A DNA stretch of 64,000 nucleotides from contig NC_133327.1 of the NCBI RefSeq assembly GCF_042186555.1, positions 332,113,626 through 332,177,625 on the forward strand, written 5' to 3'. This DNA is from Aquarana catesbeiana. Its lineage: Eukaryota > Chordata > Amphibia > Anura > Ranidae. Position 1 is the stretch's first letter. Every line of letters starts with the position of its first letter. The position numbers and the translations under genes are program-made. Below are positions 21,748 to 33,518 of the stretch, piece by piece. The notes beneath the pieces were generated by a model. It saw nothing but the letters and a program-made list of their open reading frames with translations. It did no database searches and was not told the origin of the DNA.

Positions 21748-22612
21748 GCTCACGCCGATATACGTTGGCAGAATAGCACGCCTGCGCAAATTGAATGGCA
21801 CGCCTGTGCAAAGCAGGATAGCGGGTTCCGCGGACTCAATGTCCGCCGGTGGAGAGGCAGAACGGGGAAATATAAGGCATTTCCCGTTCTGCCTAGTAAC
21901 ATGACAGAGATCTTCTGTTCCCTGTCATCGGGAACAGCGATCTCTATCATGTAAGTGGTAGCCCATCCCCCCTACAGTTAGAACACGCTGAGGGAACACA
22001 CCGAACCCTTTGATCACCCCCTAGTGTTTAACCCCTTCCCTGCCAGTAACATTTATACAGTAATCAGTGTCTTTTTTTAACTCTGATCGCTGTATAAATG
22101 TCAATGGTCCCAAAATAGTGTCAAAAGTGTTTGATCTGTCCACCGCAATGTCACAGTCCCCATTATAAATCGCAGATCACCACCATTACTACTAAAAAAA
22201 AAAATTATAATAAAATGCAATAAATCTATCTGCTATTTTGTAGACACTATAACTTTTGTGCAAACCAATCAATATACACTTATTGCAATTTTTTACCAAA
22301 AATATGTAGAAGAATACATATCGGCCTAAACGGAGAGAGACATTTTTTACATATTTTTTTGTGGGATATTTATTATAACAAAAAGTAAAAAATATTGCAT
22401 TTTTTTCAAAATTGTCAGTCTTTTTTTGTTTATAGCGCAAATAATAAAAACCGCAGAGGTGATCAAATACCACCCAAAGAAAGCTCTATTTGGGGGAAAA
22501 AAGGACGTCAATTCTGTTTGTGTACAGTACGACCACACAATTGTCAGTTAAAGCCATGCATTGCTGTATCGCAAAAAATGCTCTGGTCATCTTCCGGGGC
22601 TGAAGTGGTTAA
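21748..22612. mobile_element. piggyBac-type MITE (GAAGTGGTTAA end)
   Basis: Same family as 45939-46861 and the partial copy at 39481-39772: shared blocks include TTTTGTAGACACTATAACTTTTG, GCAAACCAATCAATATACAC, GATCAAATACCACC.AAAGAAAGCTC and TGGGGCTGAAGTGGTTAA. The right end is a clean TTAA at 22609-22612. The left end near 21748 has lost a recognisable TTAA. No transposase. Confidence 0.7.
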
Positions 22613-22860
22613 TATACTGCAGTTAAACTGCACTGACGCATTTCAATATACTGCAGTAAAACTGCACTACGATATAATGCAGTAAAACTGCACTGACGCA
22701 CTTCAATATACTGCAGTAAAACTGCCCTGACACACTACACTGACACACTTCAATACACTGCAGTAAAACAACACAACCGCACTAAACTGACACTGTACTA
22801 TCACTATATTCACACTACAATATGCTCACAATAGAATCACAATAGCACACTATAGCACAC
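22613..22860. repeat. Tandem array of hAT-A leader, part 2
   Basis: Continuation of the CTGCAGTAAAACTGCACTGA array, degenerating to the right into CACAATAGCACACTATAGCACAC just before the hAT-B insertion. Confidence 0.7.
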
Positions 22861-22863
22861 TAA

Positions 22864-22871
22864 CTCACTAG
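22864..22871. repeat. 8-bp target duplication of hAT-B, left
   Basis: CTCACTAG, identical to 40257-40264. Confidence 0.85.
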
Positions 22872-23149
22872 TAGGGATGAGCCGAACACCCCTCAGTTCG
22901 GTTCGCAACTGAACATGGGAACAGGCAAAAAAATCTGTTCAAACACACGAACACCATTAAAGTCTATGGGACATGAATGTGAAAAATCAAAAGTGCTAAT
23001 TTTAAAGGCTTATATGCAAGTTATTTCTGTAAAAAGTGTTTGGGGACCCGGGTCGTGCTCCAGGGAATATGTATCAATGTAAAAAAGTTTGAAAAATGGC
23101 CGTTTTTTCGGGAGCAGTGATTTAAATAATGCTTAAAATGAAACAATAA

Positions 23150-23583
23150 TGCCCCGTACACACGGTCGGATTTTCCGACGGAAAATGTGTGATAGGACCT
23201 TGTTGTCGGAAATTCCAACCGTGTGTAGGCTCCATCACACATTTTCCATCGGATTTTCCGACACTCAAAGTTTGAGAGCAGGATATAAAATTTTCCGACA
23301 ACAAAATCCGTTGTCAGAAATTCCGATCGTGTGTACACAAATCCGACGGACAAAGTGCCATGCATGCTCAGAATAAATAAAGAAATGAAAGCTATTGGCC
23401 ACTGCCCCCTTTATAGTCCCGACGTACGTGTTTTACGTCACCTCGTTTAGAACGATCGGATTTTCCGACAACTTTGTGTGACCGTGTGTATGCAAGACAA
23501 GTTTGAGCCAACAACCGTCGGAAAAAATCCTAGGATTTTGTTGTCGGAATGTCCGATCAATGTCCGACCGTGTGTAAGGGGCA
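23150..23583. mobile_element. Harbinger-type MITE (TGCCCCGTACACACGG)
   Basis: 434 bp with inverted ends TGCCCCGTACACACGGTCGGA / TCCGACCGTGTGTAAGGGGCA, flanked by TAA on both sides (23147-23149, 23584-23586). This TWA duplication is typical of PIF/Harbinger. The interior is a set of imperfect inverted GGATTTTCCGACGGA motifs. It shares its end with the autonomous element starting at 61371. Confidence 0.8.
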
Positions 23584-23984
23584 TAAGAATGAAATATTTC
23601 TTTAAATGTCATGCATGGGGGTGCCCTTAGTATGACTGTAAAGTAATGCATCATTCCCATGTTTATAACATTGCCACAGCAAAATGACATTTCTAAAGGA
23701 AAAAAATGTCATTTAAAACTGCTTGAGGCTGAAATGTATTATCAGATCCCAGCAATATAGATTAAAAAAAATAGTGTGGATGTCACCCCCAAAATCCATA
23801 CCAGGCCCTTCAGGTCTGGTATGACTATTAAGAGGAACCCTGCACCCAATTTTTTTTTTAAATGGTGTGGGGGTCCCCCAGACCCCCAGTCACTATATAC
23901 TCTTAACAGCAATATATATACTATACGACATGCCCTATATACTCTGCAGAAAATTGAGCCTTAGGTGTTAGTGGTACCAGAACA

Positions 23985-24540
23985 CTGTAAGCCCTCACAG
24001 TTACTCTTGTTGGGTGCAGGAACAGGCCCTGCTGTGAAATATTTTATCAAGAATTGTAATTACATGCCCCTGTTAAACAGGGGCAGAAAAATTGGGCCTT
24101 GGGCCTTGAGTGGTAGTGTCACAACACTGTAACCTCTCACAGATACTCTTATTGGGCACAGGAATGGCCCTGCTGTGAAATATTATATCAAAATCTTTAA
24201 TAACATGCCCCTGTTAAACAGGGGCAGAAAAATTGGGCCTTGGGTGGTGGTGCCACAACACTGTAAGCCCTCACAGTTACTTTTGCTGAGCACAGGAATG
24301 AACCCTGCATTGAAATATTATATCAAAAATTGTAATTTCTACCCCCCCGTTAAACAGGGGCAGAAAAATTGGGTCTTGGGTGATGGTGGTGGTTCCACAA
24401 CACTGTTACCCCTCACAGATACTCTTGTAGGGTGCATAAATGGGCCCTGCTGTGAAATATTAGATCAAAAATTGTAAACGCATGCCCCTGTTAAACAGGG
24501 GCAGAAAAATTGGGGCTTGGGTGGTGGTGGTGCCCTAAAC
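23985..24540. repeat. 3' tandem repeats of hAT-B (about 115-bp units)
   Basis: Four to five units containing GCCCCTGTTAAACAGGGGCAG followed by AAAAATTGGGCCTTGGG and CACAACACTGTAA. The motif CCCCTGTTAAACAGGGG is itself a palindrome. A matching array lies in the opposite orientation in hAT-C (37140-37640). Confidence 0.8.
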
Positions 24541-24559
24541 CAAAAATTTTGTATTCAGC

Positions 24560-24966
24560 TTAAGCAGTCTTCAAGGGATCCCACATCCATAGCAAATTCA
24601 ATCAGTTACATCAGCATCAGGTGCTTGATAGCTTCTGATCCAAGACTGATTCATTTTTATGAATGTGAGCCTATCAACAGAGACTTTGGACAGGCGCACT
24701 CTTTGATCCATTGCAAACCCTCTAGCAGCACTGAATGTGCGTTCAGAAAGCACTCTGGATGCAGGACAGGCCAGTAGCTCAATTGCATATTGAGCAAGTT
24801 CTGGCCAGTGGTCCATCCTCAAGGTCCAGTAACCCAGTGGATGATCTGTTGGAAAGGTCTCCAAGTATACTCTTGCCCCTTTTTATTCCTGCACCATGTA
24901 ATGCAGACGCTGGTGATGGTTGCTTGAACTGATCAGACTTTGGTGCTGAGGACTGAAAAATTATTT
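24560..24966 (-). pseudogene. hAT-B transposase, C-terminal dimerisation region
   Basis: Minus-strand frame 24864-24598 encodes YWTLRMDHWPELAQYAIELL, ACPASRVLSERTFSAARGFA and LSKVSVDRLTFIKMNQSW, a well-preserved hAT C-terminal dimerisation domain. The gene is interrupted immediately upstream by the L1/Tx1-type LINE and continues at 30253. Confidence 0.85.
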
Positions 24967-25035
24967 AAAGGCATCGGTCAGCGAGGGGCGTGGCCTGACT
25001 CTGCATGGCGTAGGATGCATCTTCCCTGAGCTCCG

Positions 25036-25926
25036 GTGAATACTCCTGCTGTATCTAATATCCTGCGACTCCAAAGCAAGACTTTACCCCCAGCCTGGTG
25101 TGGAAAGGTGCCCCTGTTCCCAGACAGTATCTCTCCACCGAAATCCAACAAAACAGCGGCGGCTAAGCTAGCACAATACCGCCGGCAAGACGGAGAGGAG
25201 GGAGAGGAAGATGGCGGAGCCGAGTGGGAGACAGGAGAACGTGCCACGAGAGACACAGACAGACTGCTTGAGGCCATTACGCTGTGCCGCACCTCTCTCA
25301 CAGCACAAATTGAGGAAGTTAAAACTGATATCTCCTTGATAAGGCAAGACTTTCAAAAACTAAGGGAAAGGGTTAAGGAGACAGAGACCAGAATCAGCGC
25401 TGCTGAAGATGCCATCCCACCATTACAAACAGGATCAGAACACATGCAGCGACAAATCACACAACTGATTGCCGAACAAGATGAAATGGAGAATCGAATG
25501 AGGAGGTGTAATATTCGTCTAATCGGTCTCCCAGGGGGAGCTGAGGGTAAGGATCCATCAACTTATCTGGAACAGTTGCTCATACGTACTTATGGCCGTG
25601 AGGCTTTCTCCCCCATGCTAACGGTTGAGAGAGCACACCGCATGCCGGCCCAGTCTTCTCCTCTGGGAGCCCCCCCACGCACCTTTATTGTCAAACTATT
25701 AAATTATAAAGATCGGGACGCAGCTCTTTGGGTGGCCAGAGAGAAGGGAAACATCCCCGTGGGAAATAATAAAGTGGCAATCTTCCCAGATTTTTCTGCC
25801 GACATACAGAAACGTCGCCAAGGATTCATGGAGGCAAAGCGGCTGCTTCGCACCCAAAACCTGAAATACTCCATGTTGTACCCTGCTCGCCTGAGAGTAG
25901 AAAGCGGTGATAGTGTCCCCTTTTGA
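25036..25926 (+). CDS. LINE ORF1 protein (L1 ORF1p-like, 296 aa)
   Basis: An uninterrupted ORF. Residues about 70-150 are rich in charged heptad-like sequence (LTAQIEEVKTDISLIRQDFQ, LRERVKETETRIS) consistent with a coiled coil for trimer formation. Residues about 150-240 have the L1 ORF1p RRM-like region (ENRMRRCNIRLIGLPGGAEG) and then a C-terminal domain with RAHR, FIVKLLNYKDRD and FPDFSADIQKRR. In the family this protein binds element RNA as a chaperone. The length is close to the usual 300-340 aa. It may be intact, although ORF2 is not. Confidence 0.85.
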   Translation: MNTPAVSNILRLQSKTLPPAWCGKVPLFPDSISPPKSNKTAAAKLAQYRRQDGEEGEEDGGAEWETGERATRDTDRLLEAITLCRTSLTAQIEEVKTDISLIRQDFQKLRERVKETETRISAAEDAIPPLQTGSEHMQRQITQLIAEQDEMENRMRRCNIRLIGLPGGAEGKDPSTYLEQLLIRTYGREAFSPMLTVERAHRMPAQSSPLGAPPRTFIVKLLNYKDRDAALWVAREKGNIPVGNNKVAIFPDFSADIQKRRQGFMEAKRLLRTQNLKYSMLYPARLRVESGDSVPF

Positions 25927-26914
25927 AGACCCTCTGGAAGTCACCTCATGGCTGGAACGCAGGATGGAACCCAATAGAGCTGATTGATGAAGTAACTTCA
26001 GAGCTATGTGGTGAGACAACCCTTTTTAATTTTTTTTTTTTCACTGGCTGCACCATAACCCTGGTTTTACAAAAAATTTAAAACAAACCCGTCTTTTTTC
26101 TGCTCTGAATGATTTATGGCCAATTAATGCCTTTTCTAAACTGACTAGAACACATTACATTGGCCTGAGGAGACACTGATTCAAACTAGTGACTATCTCA
26201 CTTGCAATACCCACGCAAAATCAGGAGAGCGTAGTCCAGCATCAGCTTTTACTAATAACTACGAGTCGACTTGATAAGCATCATTACTCCCCTTATAGGG
26301 TATTTATTTCACTCCATACCCCTGTCTTTTTTTCCTTTTTTTTATATGCCGGGATAGGGGAGTATGTTTGCCCTACAAATTGCCTGCACAGTGCAGCGAA
26401 TTTTTGCTCCGTTAACCACTGGGACTGTACCCCTCCATTCTGCTGATGAGGGGAAGCATTGGGACATGACATTCATACCCAGCTGGGTACTTCAGAGATT
26501 TGAGACTCAGCCTCACCCCATACATGGCTATGGGACCGGAGTACTGCACCAAGGCCTGAGGTTGAGTCACCTATGTTTTTTCTTGTCCCTTTTGCTCATG
26601 TGTCTTAAAATATTGTTGTTCCCAGTTGGAAGTTCACAAAAGTTGAGGGAGGATGCCCGCACATGTTGGGGTGGGTGCAGGGCAGGGAGGGGGGAGGGGA
26701 TACTTTTACAGTTATGCTTGCTAGTCCATAGTGCAATGAGAAAAATATGGAAAGGGAAAAGGTACGTGTACAAATATATTGAATGGATATCGCATACGTG
26801 GTTAATTTCATTTGTGCTCCCAATGATATACATGTTTTGGGATTCGTTAGTTCTCTCACAGGACCAAACAACACCAGTTAGAATTATGAGGGGCTGTTTA
26901 CTCAATGTACTGAT

Positions 26915-27454
26915 ATGGCATCTATAAAATTCCTTACCTGGAATGTAAGGGGCCTACGCGACAAGCTCAAGCGGTCGGCAGCCCTTTCATTCCTACAAAA
27001 ACAAAGAGCAGACATAATTGCTTTGGTAGAGATGCATATAGAGGGAAGGCTCCAGATGGCCCTACGCAGACCATGGGTGGGATGGGCTTACCACTCCACC
27101 CACACAACCCATGCTAGAGGAGTCTCAATTCTAATAGCCAAATCGGTACATTTTGAAATGTGTGAAGTGCTTACAGATCCGAAGGGTCAATATGTGTTTA
27201 TGCATGCCAAACTGTATGGAGAACCATTTCTCCTTATGGCTTTTTACATACCGCCCCCATTCTGCACAACTGTAGTAAAGGAGGGATTCACCTTCATGAC
27301 CCGTTACCCCAACACACCAGCAGTGTGGATGGGGGATTTCAATACCACTCTTTATTCAGCCCTAGACAGGCTTCAGACTACACAGTCTCCGAGGTCTGAT
27401 ACTGACAAGACAACATTCTCCAAGATAATATCCGCCTTCCACATGGCGCCATAA
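26915..27454 (+). pseudogene. LINE ORF2, endonuclease part 1
   Basis: The frame begins MASIKFLTWNVRGLRDKLKR, the start of an AP-type endonuclease, and contains the metal-binding E in ALVEMH and the GDFN motif near its end. It is cut by a TAA at 27452; the protein resumes at 27504 in another frame, so a frameshift separates the two. In life the domain nicks target DNA to prime reverse transcription. Confidence 0.8.
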
Positions 27455-27503
27455 GTATCCGAAGGCTAAGGCCTATTCCTGTTTTTCCTCCACCCACAAT
27501 TCC

Positions 27504-28418
27504 ATGTCACGTATTGACTTTATCCTTCTATCGAGTTCCCTAACACAACGTATTCTTGACACTGCTTTTTGCCCCAGACTATTATCTGACCACAGTCCAT
27601 ATTGGACTACCCTAAGTATCCCCACTGATAAACCTATGAGGCCCTGGCGCTTGAACCCATTCTGGCTGTCCCTATTGCCGGAAGATAATGAACTCCATAA
27701 CCTTTGGGAACATTACTTTGCGGAAAATGATCAAACAGCCTCTTTTTCAGCAATTTGGGACTCCTTTAAGATATACGCCCACACGACTTTATCATCCCTG
27801 ATAAATAAAATCAAGTCAGACTCAGCCGACACTTTTAATAGGGCGGTTGCGGAATTAAATTCCACAGAACAGGAATATGCCTCCAATCCCACTCCAGACA
27901 TAGCTGCTCGTCTTAAAATGCAATCTAGAATAGTGACTCAAATCCAATTCTCTAAAGCTAGACAAAAGCTCTTTCTCAGTAAACAAAAACTATTTGAACA
28001 TGGAGAAAAAGCAGGTAAGCTTCTGGCGTACCTGGTACACAGTGAGGATAGACCCCCAGTAGTTATTACTCTGCAGGGTTCGGAGGGCCAACAGATTACG
28101 GATCCTCATGTAGTGACAACTAGGTTCAGAGATTTCTTTGCGGATTTGTATAAGACAAAAACGACAGGTTCCACAGAATTGAGAGAGAACTTCTTCCACA
28201 AAATAACTCTTCCCCAAATAACAAGTGAACAAATTGACCTCCTAGAAGCACCCATAAATACAGACGAAATAGCTACTGCTATGGCAAGTTCTGCTAGATC
28301 TAAATCCCCAGGCTCGGATGGTCTCCCTATCGAGTTCTATTCTCAGTTTAGTGAATTAATTATCCCCAAGTTACTCAAGTTATACAACCACTTATTTGAG
28401 ACATTTACTCATTTACAT
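27504..28418 (+). pseudogene. LINE ORF2, endonuclease end and RT N-terminal part
   Basis: Starts SRIDFILLSSSLTQRI (endonuclease SRIDF/SDHSP motifs: LLSDHSPYWTTL follows) and runs through the linker to KSPGSDGLPIEFYSQFSELI, the block preceding RT motif 1. At about 28415-28420 the sequence jumps to a region normally well after the YADD box, so RT motifs A to D are deleted. Confidence 0.8.
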
Positions 28419-28940
28419 CACAAATCTTGTCAATGGATAGTTTCCCACTGTCTGAGTTGCAGGCCAATTTACCACTCCAACGGGTTAGCACCATAAAATA
28501 TTTAGGAATACATGTCTCTAGAATACCAGCTGAATATATTCAATTAAACATAGAACCTCTAATATCCCATATAAAATCCAAACTTAAGATTTGGGCTCGT
28601 CTCGCAATAGGGGTAAGGGGCCGTACAAATCTAATCAAAATGATTCTCTTGCCTAAAATACTATATGTAATATGGCATACTCCGATATACTTACCCCTAA
28701 AATACTTCAAAATCATTGAGGCCCTCCTTAAACCGTTCGTCTGGAGGTGAAGTAGGCATAAATTGGCATGGCAGACACTCAAAAAACCTACAGATCTTGG
28801 AGGTACTGCATTACCTGACTTTAACCTGTATTATGTAGCGTCACAGATGTCCCAACTTTATCATATTGACAAGACAGACAGAGATAGGTTTCTTCAACTA
28901 CTCTGTCCCAAACGAGCTAGACGAACTAATGATTAAATTT
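28419..28940 (+). pseudogene. LINE ORF2, post-RT thumb fragment
   Basis: Encodes LPLQRVSTIKYLGIHVSR (the 'YLGI' block after RT motif E), KIWARLAIGVRGRTNLIKMI and PIYLPLKYFKIIEALLKPFVW, all expected after the RT core. The frame stops at 28748 (TGA after FVWR), and readable homology continues to about 28935 (LGGTALPDFNLYYVASQM). Confidence 0.75.
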
Positions 28941-28948
28941 ATGCGATA

Positions 28949-29974
28949 GTGGTAGACTCCAGTAGTACAGAACCGCACAGCCACACTAAAACCCTATTAT
29001 ACCATTATAGCAAAATATGGGATATAGCTTTGAAGAAACTGGGGATCCCTCAATATAATGATTATACCCCACTATGGCTTAATAAGAATTTACTGGAGCT
29101 CATGCAGCTACCAGATGTGGATCTGTGGACCACCCGTGGTGTCCTATACTTCCATCACCTTATTACAAATGGTATTCCTAAATCCTTCGAGAATCTTGCA
29201 GAAGAATTCTCACTCCCTGTTCACATGCTGTACAGATATCTACAAGTCAAACACGCAGTTCAAAAGCAATTCCCAGTCTCCCTCCCTCAGCCCGCTCCTA
29301 ATGCCCTTATGGCAATAGTAAAGGATACAGACCCCCGAAAATTAATTTCAGCATTCTACAATATCCTTCTTACCCCCACAGCTTCTAAACTTGCATACGG
29401 ACTCAAGCCCCGCTGGGAAAGAGTGATAGGATCTTTGGAGGATGAGGAATGGGAGGAGGGCATGGAATCCTCCAGGGCTGCTTCACCCAAACTATCTAAT
29501 AGATTGATACAAATTTTTGTACTTCATCAGGCATACCTCACCCCACTAAGGGTGGCTAGATACAGAGGTTCCCAATCTGTTCTATGCCCAATGTGTAGGA
29601 AAGAGACGGGCACATTTATTCACTTATTGTGGTCGTGCCCCCAAATACAGGGACTATGGACGCAGGTGGTGACGTTCCTACATGACAATATGGGATCTCC
29701 AGTAACACTAGACCCCAAACTGTGTCTCCTTGGGATACTACCTGACTCTATTGACAAATACACTAAAACGTTTTTGCATGAAACTTTGTTTTCAGTGAGA
29801 AAAGTGATAGCTAGAAAGTGGATGAGAACCTTGCCCCCGAGATTTTCTGAGTGGAAGGTGGAAATAAATAATACACTACCATACAAAAAATTCATATATA
29901 TCAACAGAGGATGCCCCATGAAATATAACAAAATTTGGGATAGATGGCTACAAGACTCGGATACCTGCTCATAA
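28949..29974 (+). CDS. LINE ORF2, C-terminal part with zinc knuckle
   Basis: An open frame of 341 codons covering the C-terminal region. It includes a cysteine-histidine motif CPMCRKETGTFIHLLWSCP (about 29583-29640; C-x2-C-x7-H-x4-C) typical of L1/Tx1 ORF2. The end is natural, followed by about 260 bp of 3' UTR and poly(A). It is a fragment of ORF2, not a separate gene. Confidence 0.75.
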   Translation: MVDSSSTEPHSHTKTLLYHYSKIWDIALKKLGIPQYNDYTPLWLNKNLLELMQLPDVDLWTTRGVLYFHHLITNGIPKSFENLAEEFSLPVHMLYRYLQVKHAVQKQFPVSLPQPAPNALMAIVKDTDPRKLISAFYNILLTPTASKLAYGLKPRWERVIGSLEDEEWEEGMESSRAASPKLSNRLIQIFVLHQAYLTPLRVARYRGSQSVLCPMCRKETGTFIHLLWSCPQIQGLWTQVVTFLHDNMGSPVTLDPKLCLLGILPDSIDKYTKTFLHETLFSVRKVIARKWMRTLPPRFSEWKVEINNTLPYKKFIYINRGCPMKYNKIWDRWLQDSDTCS

Positions 29975-30252
29975 TACAACCTATGCATTGCAAAATAGAT
30001 AGAATTAAAGGTATAGATGGCCGATGTTACAGGACATATGCACAAAACACATGGTCACAGAACTGTATAAATCTTTATTCGGTATTTGTAAAGTGTATGC
30101 TCCAGCAAATATATGCTAGAAATTCAATTGTTAATTGCATATACTCAGATTGTATACTATACCCGGAACAGTATGTCATAACATGTATGCACGCACCATG
30201 GACAAATCAATAAACATCTTTTTGTTAAAAAAAAAAAAAGGCATCGGTCAGC

Positions 30253-31290
30253 TGGCCACCTTCTCCACCGCTCTTCCTCTGACTGAACAAAGCCTCTGCA
30301 ACACGTTGTCCAGCACCAGGAAATTGTAACCTCCCAAGGTCTGGAAATGCGTTACACAAACCTTTCTTCAAGGCCTTCTGAAGATGTTTCATCCTCTGCT
30401 TCATCTGTGAAGGCAGGATGAGTTCTGCAACCTTACCCTTGTAACGTGGATCAAGAAGGGTTGCCAGCCAGTAATGATCCCTCTCCTTAATATCACAAAT
30501 CCTAGGGACCTTTCACAGGCTTTGCAGAATCAGGGAGGCCATGCAGCATAAGCTTGCAGAGGCATTCGATTCTGAGTCCTCTGGGTCATTAAGGATCACA
30601 TGATCCGTAACTACCCCCTCCCAGCCATGTACAACTCCTTGGGTTTCTGGGGACTGAAAAACATCCCTTGAAGACTGCTGCTGAGTGTTATCCTCTACAT
30701 ACATGCTGACACAATCCTCCTTCTCCTCTTCTTCCTGTGTGTTTGGTGGGCCCCCAGGAATGCTATCTGAGAGAAAAGGAAGTCCTCCTCTTCCTCCCAC
30801 TGTTCTGCCTCAAGTGCCCTGTCCATGATTCCATGAAGTGTGTGCTCCAGCAGGAAGACTACAGGGACAGTGTCACTGATGCATGCATTGTCGCTGCTCA
30901 CCATCCTTGTGGCCTCCTCAAATAGTGACAGGATAGTGCATGCATCCTTGATCAGTAGCCACTGGTGTGGCAAAAAAGAAGCCAAGCTCCCCTGACCCTG
31001 TCCTGTGCCATACTCACACAGGTACTCATTGATGGCCCTCTGCTGTGTGTGCAGCTACTGCAGCATTGCCAACGTTAAGTTCCACCTGATGGACATGTCA
31101 CAAATGAGGCGGTTGGTGGGCAGGTTGCATTCCCTTTGAATGTCAGCCAGCCGAGCACTGGCAATGTATGACTGGCGGAAATGACCACATACTTTTCTGG
31201 CCTGCCTCAGGAGATCCTGTAAGCCTGGGTACCTGCTCAAGAACTGCTGCACCACCAAATTCAGGATGTGTGTCAAACATGGAACATGGG
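30253..31290 (-). pseudogene. hAT-B transposase, catalytic-domain fragments
   Basis: Minus-strand frames include MTHVPCLTHILNLVVQQFLS (31055-31294), SIRWNLTLAMLQ, and HQWLLIKDACTILSLFEEAT with SSDNACISDTVPVVFLLEHT (30695-30985). These are consecutive blocks of a zf-BED hAT transposase between the catalytic aspartates and the C-terminal dimerisation domain. Stops and shifts are present. 31290 joins directly to N-terminal sequence, so the BED finger region is deleted. Confidence 0.8.
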
Positions 31291-31625
31291 TCAAGTGTCC
31301 CTGTCGGAGGGAGTGACTGTGGACAAGGAGCCGGTGGAATAGGCCCCTTTAGCAGCTGCATTGGAAGGCAAACTACTCTGAACCTGGGTGACAGAGGATG
31401 AGGAGGATGAGGATGGCTTTGTTATCCACTCCACCAACTCTTCTGCATGTTTTGGCTCAATAACATGGCCAGCAGCAGAAAAAAAGGACAAGTGTGCCCC
31501 ACGGCCACCTGCAGAGGATGCACCATGTCCAAGACCACCACTGTTGACTGTAGACACAGAGGCTGATTGCCCACTTTTAGTGGCCTGTGAGCATCTGTCT
31601 CTCCTTGGTGGCCTTCCGGATATGA
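31291..31625 (-). pseudogene. hAT-B transposase, N-terminal fragment
   Basis: Encodes SGRPPRRDRCSQATKSGQ then GAHLSFFSAAGHVIEPKHAE and a Ser-rich run, parallel to hAT-C (34496 onward, MSGRPKRRDRQSQ). The codon matching the initiator ATG of hAT-C is ATA here, so the start is lost. Confidence 0.75.
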
Positions 31626-31639
31626 TATATTTTTTGTTT

Positions 31640-32445
31640 TGCAACACCACACTATACTGTATTAGATACTGTGTACACTGCCTGAAGTGTATTAGAAACT
31701 GTACACACTGGATTAGATACTGTGTACACCGCCTGCACTGCATTAGCAACTGTACAACGGCTGCACTGTATTGTATACTGTGTACACCACTAGAAGTGTA
31801 GTAGAAACTGTACACACTGTATTAGATACTGTGCACACCACTAGAAAAGTAGTATAAACTGTACTACAGCTGCACTGTATTTTGTACTGTGTACACCACC
31901 AGAAGTGTAGTAGAAACTTTACACACTGTATTAGATACTGTGTACATCGCCTGCATTGTATTAGCAACTGTACAACGGCCGCACTGTATTGTATACTGTG
32001 CACACCACCAGAAGTGTAGTAGAAACTGTACACACTGTATTAGATACTGTGTACACCGCCTGCAATGTATTAGAAACTGTACTATAGCTGCTCTGTATTG
32101 TGTACTGTGTACACTACCAGAAGTGTAGTAGAAACTGTACACACTGTATTAGATACTGTGTACACCACCAGAAAAGTAGTAGAAACTGTACACACTGTAT
32201 TAGATACTGTGTACACCGCCAGAAAAGTAGTAGAGACTGTACACACTGTATTAGATACTGTGTACACCGCCTGCACTGTATTAGAAACTGTACCATGGCT
32301 GCACTGTATTTTATACTGTGTACACCACCAGAAGTTTAGTAGAAACTGTACACACTATATTAGATACTGTGTACACCGCCTGAAGTGTATTAGAAACAGT
32401 ACAACACCGAATGCACTGTAGATGTAGGCTACACTGGATGCAGAG
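31640..32445. repeat. Leader tandem array of hAT-B (about 50-60-bp units)
   Basis: Units built around TATTAGATACTGTGTACACCGCC and GTAGTAGAAACTGTACACAC. ORFs of 60-107 codons on both strands are artefacts of the repeat. The array continues past the Tc1-like insertion at 39773-39960. Confidence 0.85.
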
Positions 32446-32813
32446 TATATATGTATATAATGTAAGTCACAAAAGTGAGTACACCCCTCACATTTTTGTA
32501 AATATTTTATTATATCTTTTCATGTTACAACACTGAAGAAATGACACTTTGCTACAACTTAAAGTAGTGAGTGTACAGCTTGTGTAAAAGTGTCAATTTG
32601 CTGTCCCCTCAAAATAACTCAACACACAGCCATTAATGTCTAAACCACTGGCAAGTGAGTACACCCCTAAGTGAAAATGTCCAAATTGAGCCCAATTAGC
32701 CAATTTCTCTCCCCGATGTAATGTGACAGGGTTTCAGGTGTGAATTGGGAGCAGGTGTGTTAAATTTGGTGTTATTGCTCTCACTTTCTAATACTGGTCC
32801 CTGGAAGTTCAAC

Positions 32814-33347
32814 ATGGCACCTCATGGCAAAGAACTCTCTGAGGATCTGAAAAAAAGAATTGTTGCTCTACATAAAGATGGCCTAGGCTATAAGAAGATT
32901 GCCAATACCCTGAAACTGAGCTGCAGCATGGTGGACAAGACCATACAGCGGTTTAACATGACAGGTTCCACTCAGAACAGGCCTCACTATGGTCGACCAA
33001 AGAAGTCGAGTGCATGTTCTCAGCGTCATATCCTGAGGTTGTCTTTGGGAAATAGACGTATGAGTGCTGCCAGCATTGCTGCAGAGGTTGAAGGGGTGGG
33101 GTGTCAGCCTGTCAGTGCTCAGACCATACACCGCAAACTGCATCAAATCTGTCGGACGCTTCCTTCAGGTCTGCATGGCTGTCATCCCAGACGGAAGCCT
33201 CTTCTAAAGATGATGCACAAGAAAGCTTGCAAACAGTTTGCTGAAGACAAGCAGACCAAGGACATTGATTACTGCAACTGTGTCCTGTGGTCTGATGAGA
33301 CCAAGATAAACTTATTTGGTTCAGATGGTGTCAAGCATGTGTGGTAG
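32814..33347 (+). pseudogene. Tc1-like transposase, N-terminal part
   Basis: ATG at 32814 gives MAPHGKELSEDLKKRIVALH, a paired-type helix-turn-helix DNA-binding region (GYKKIANTLKLSCSMVDKTI), a GRPKK AT-hook-like segment, a second HTH, and the first catalytic Asp in VLWSDETKINLFG near the end. A TAG at 33345 replaces a residue just before the hAT-C insertion. The family cuts and pastes DNA at TA sites. Confidence 0.85.
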
Positions 33348-33518
33348 CATTTAGGTGAGGAGTAGGGATGAGCTTAGAGTTCGAGTCAAACTCATGTTCG
33401 ATTCAAACATCGCATGTTTGCTCATTCATCGAATTTGGAACGTTATGGGCGGTTCACGCCAAATTCAAGTGGCGCGTTACGGCCCATAATTCACTGCGGC
33501 ATCGCAGTGCATTGCTGG

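Larger units (their letters stand above)
24983..30236 (+). mobile_element. L1/Tx1-type LINE, RT-core deleted
   Basis: 5.25 kb, starting GAGGGGCGTGGCCTGAC and ending in poly(A), flanked by a 16-bp duplication AAAGGCATCGGTCAGC (24967-24982 and 30237-30252; the leading A's are ambiguous with the tail). It is full length at the 5' side with ORF1 and ORF2, but ORF2 has lost its RT catalytic core. It sits inside the hAT-B transposase gene. Confidence 0.85.

Noticed and set aside
31640..32440. Regularly spaced repeats resembling a CRISPR array
   Set aside because: Units are contiguous and variable with no unique spacers, no cas genes, and the DNA is vertebrate; it is a transposon leader array.
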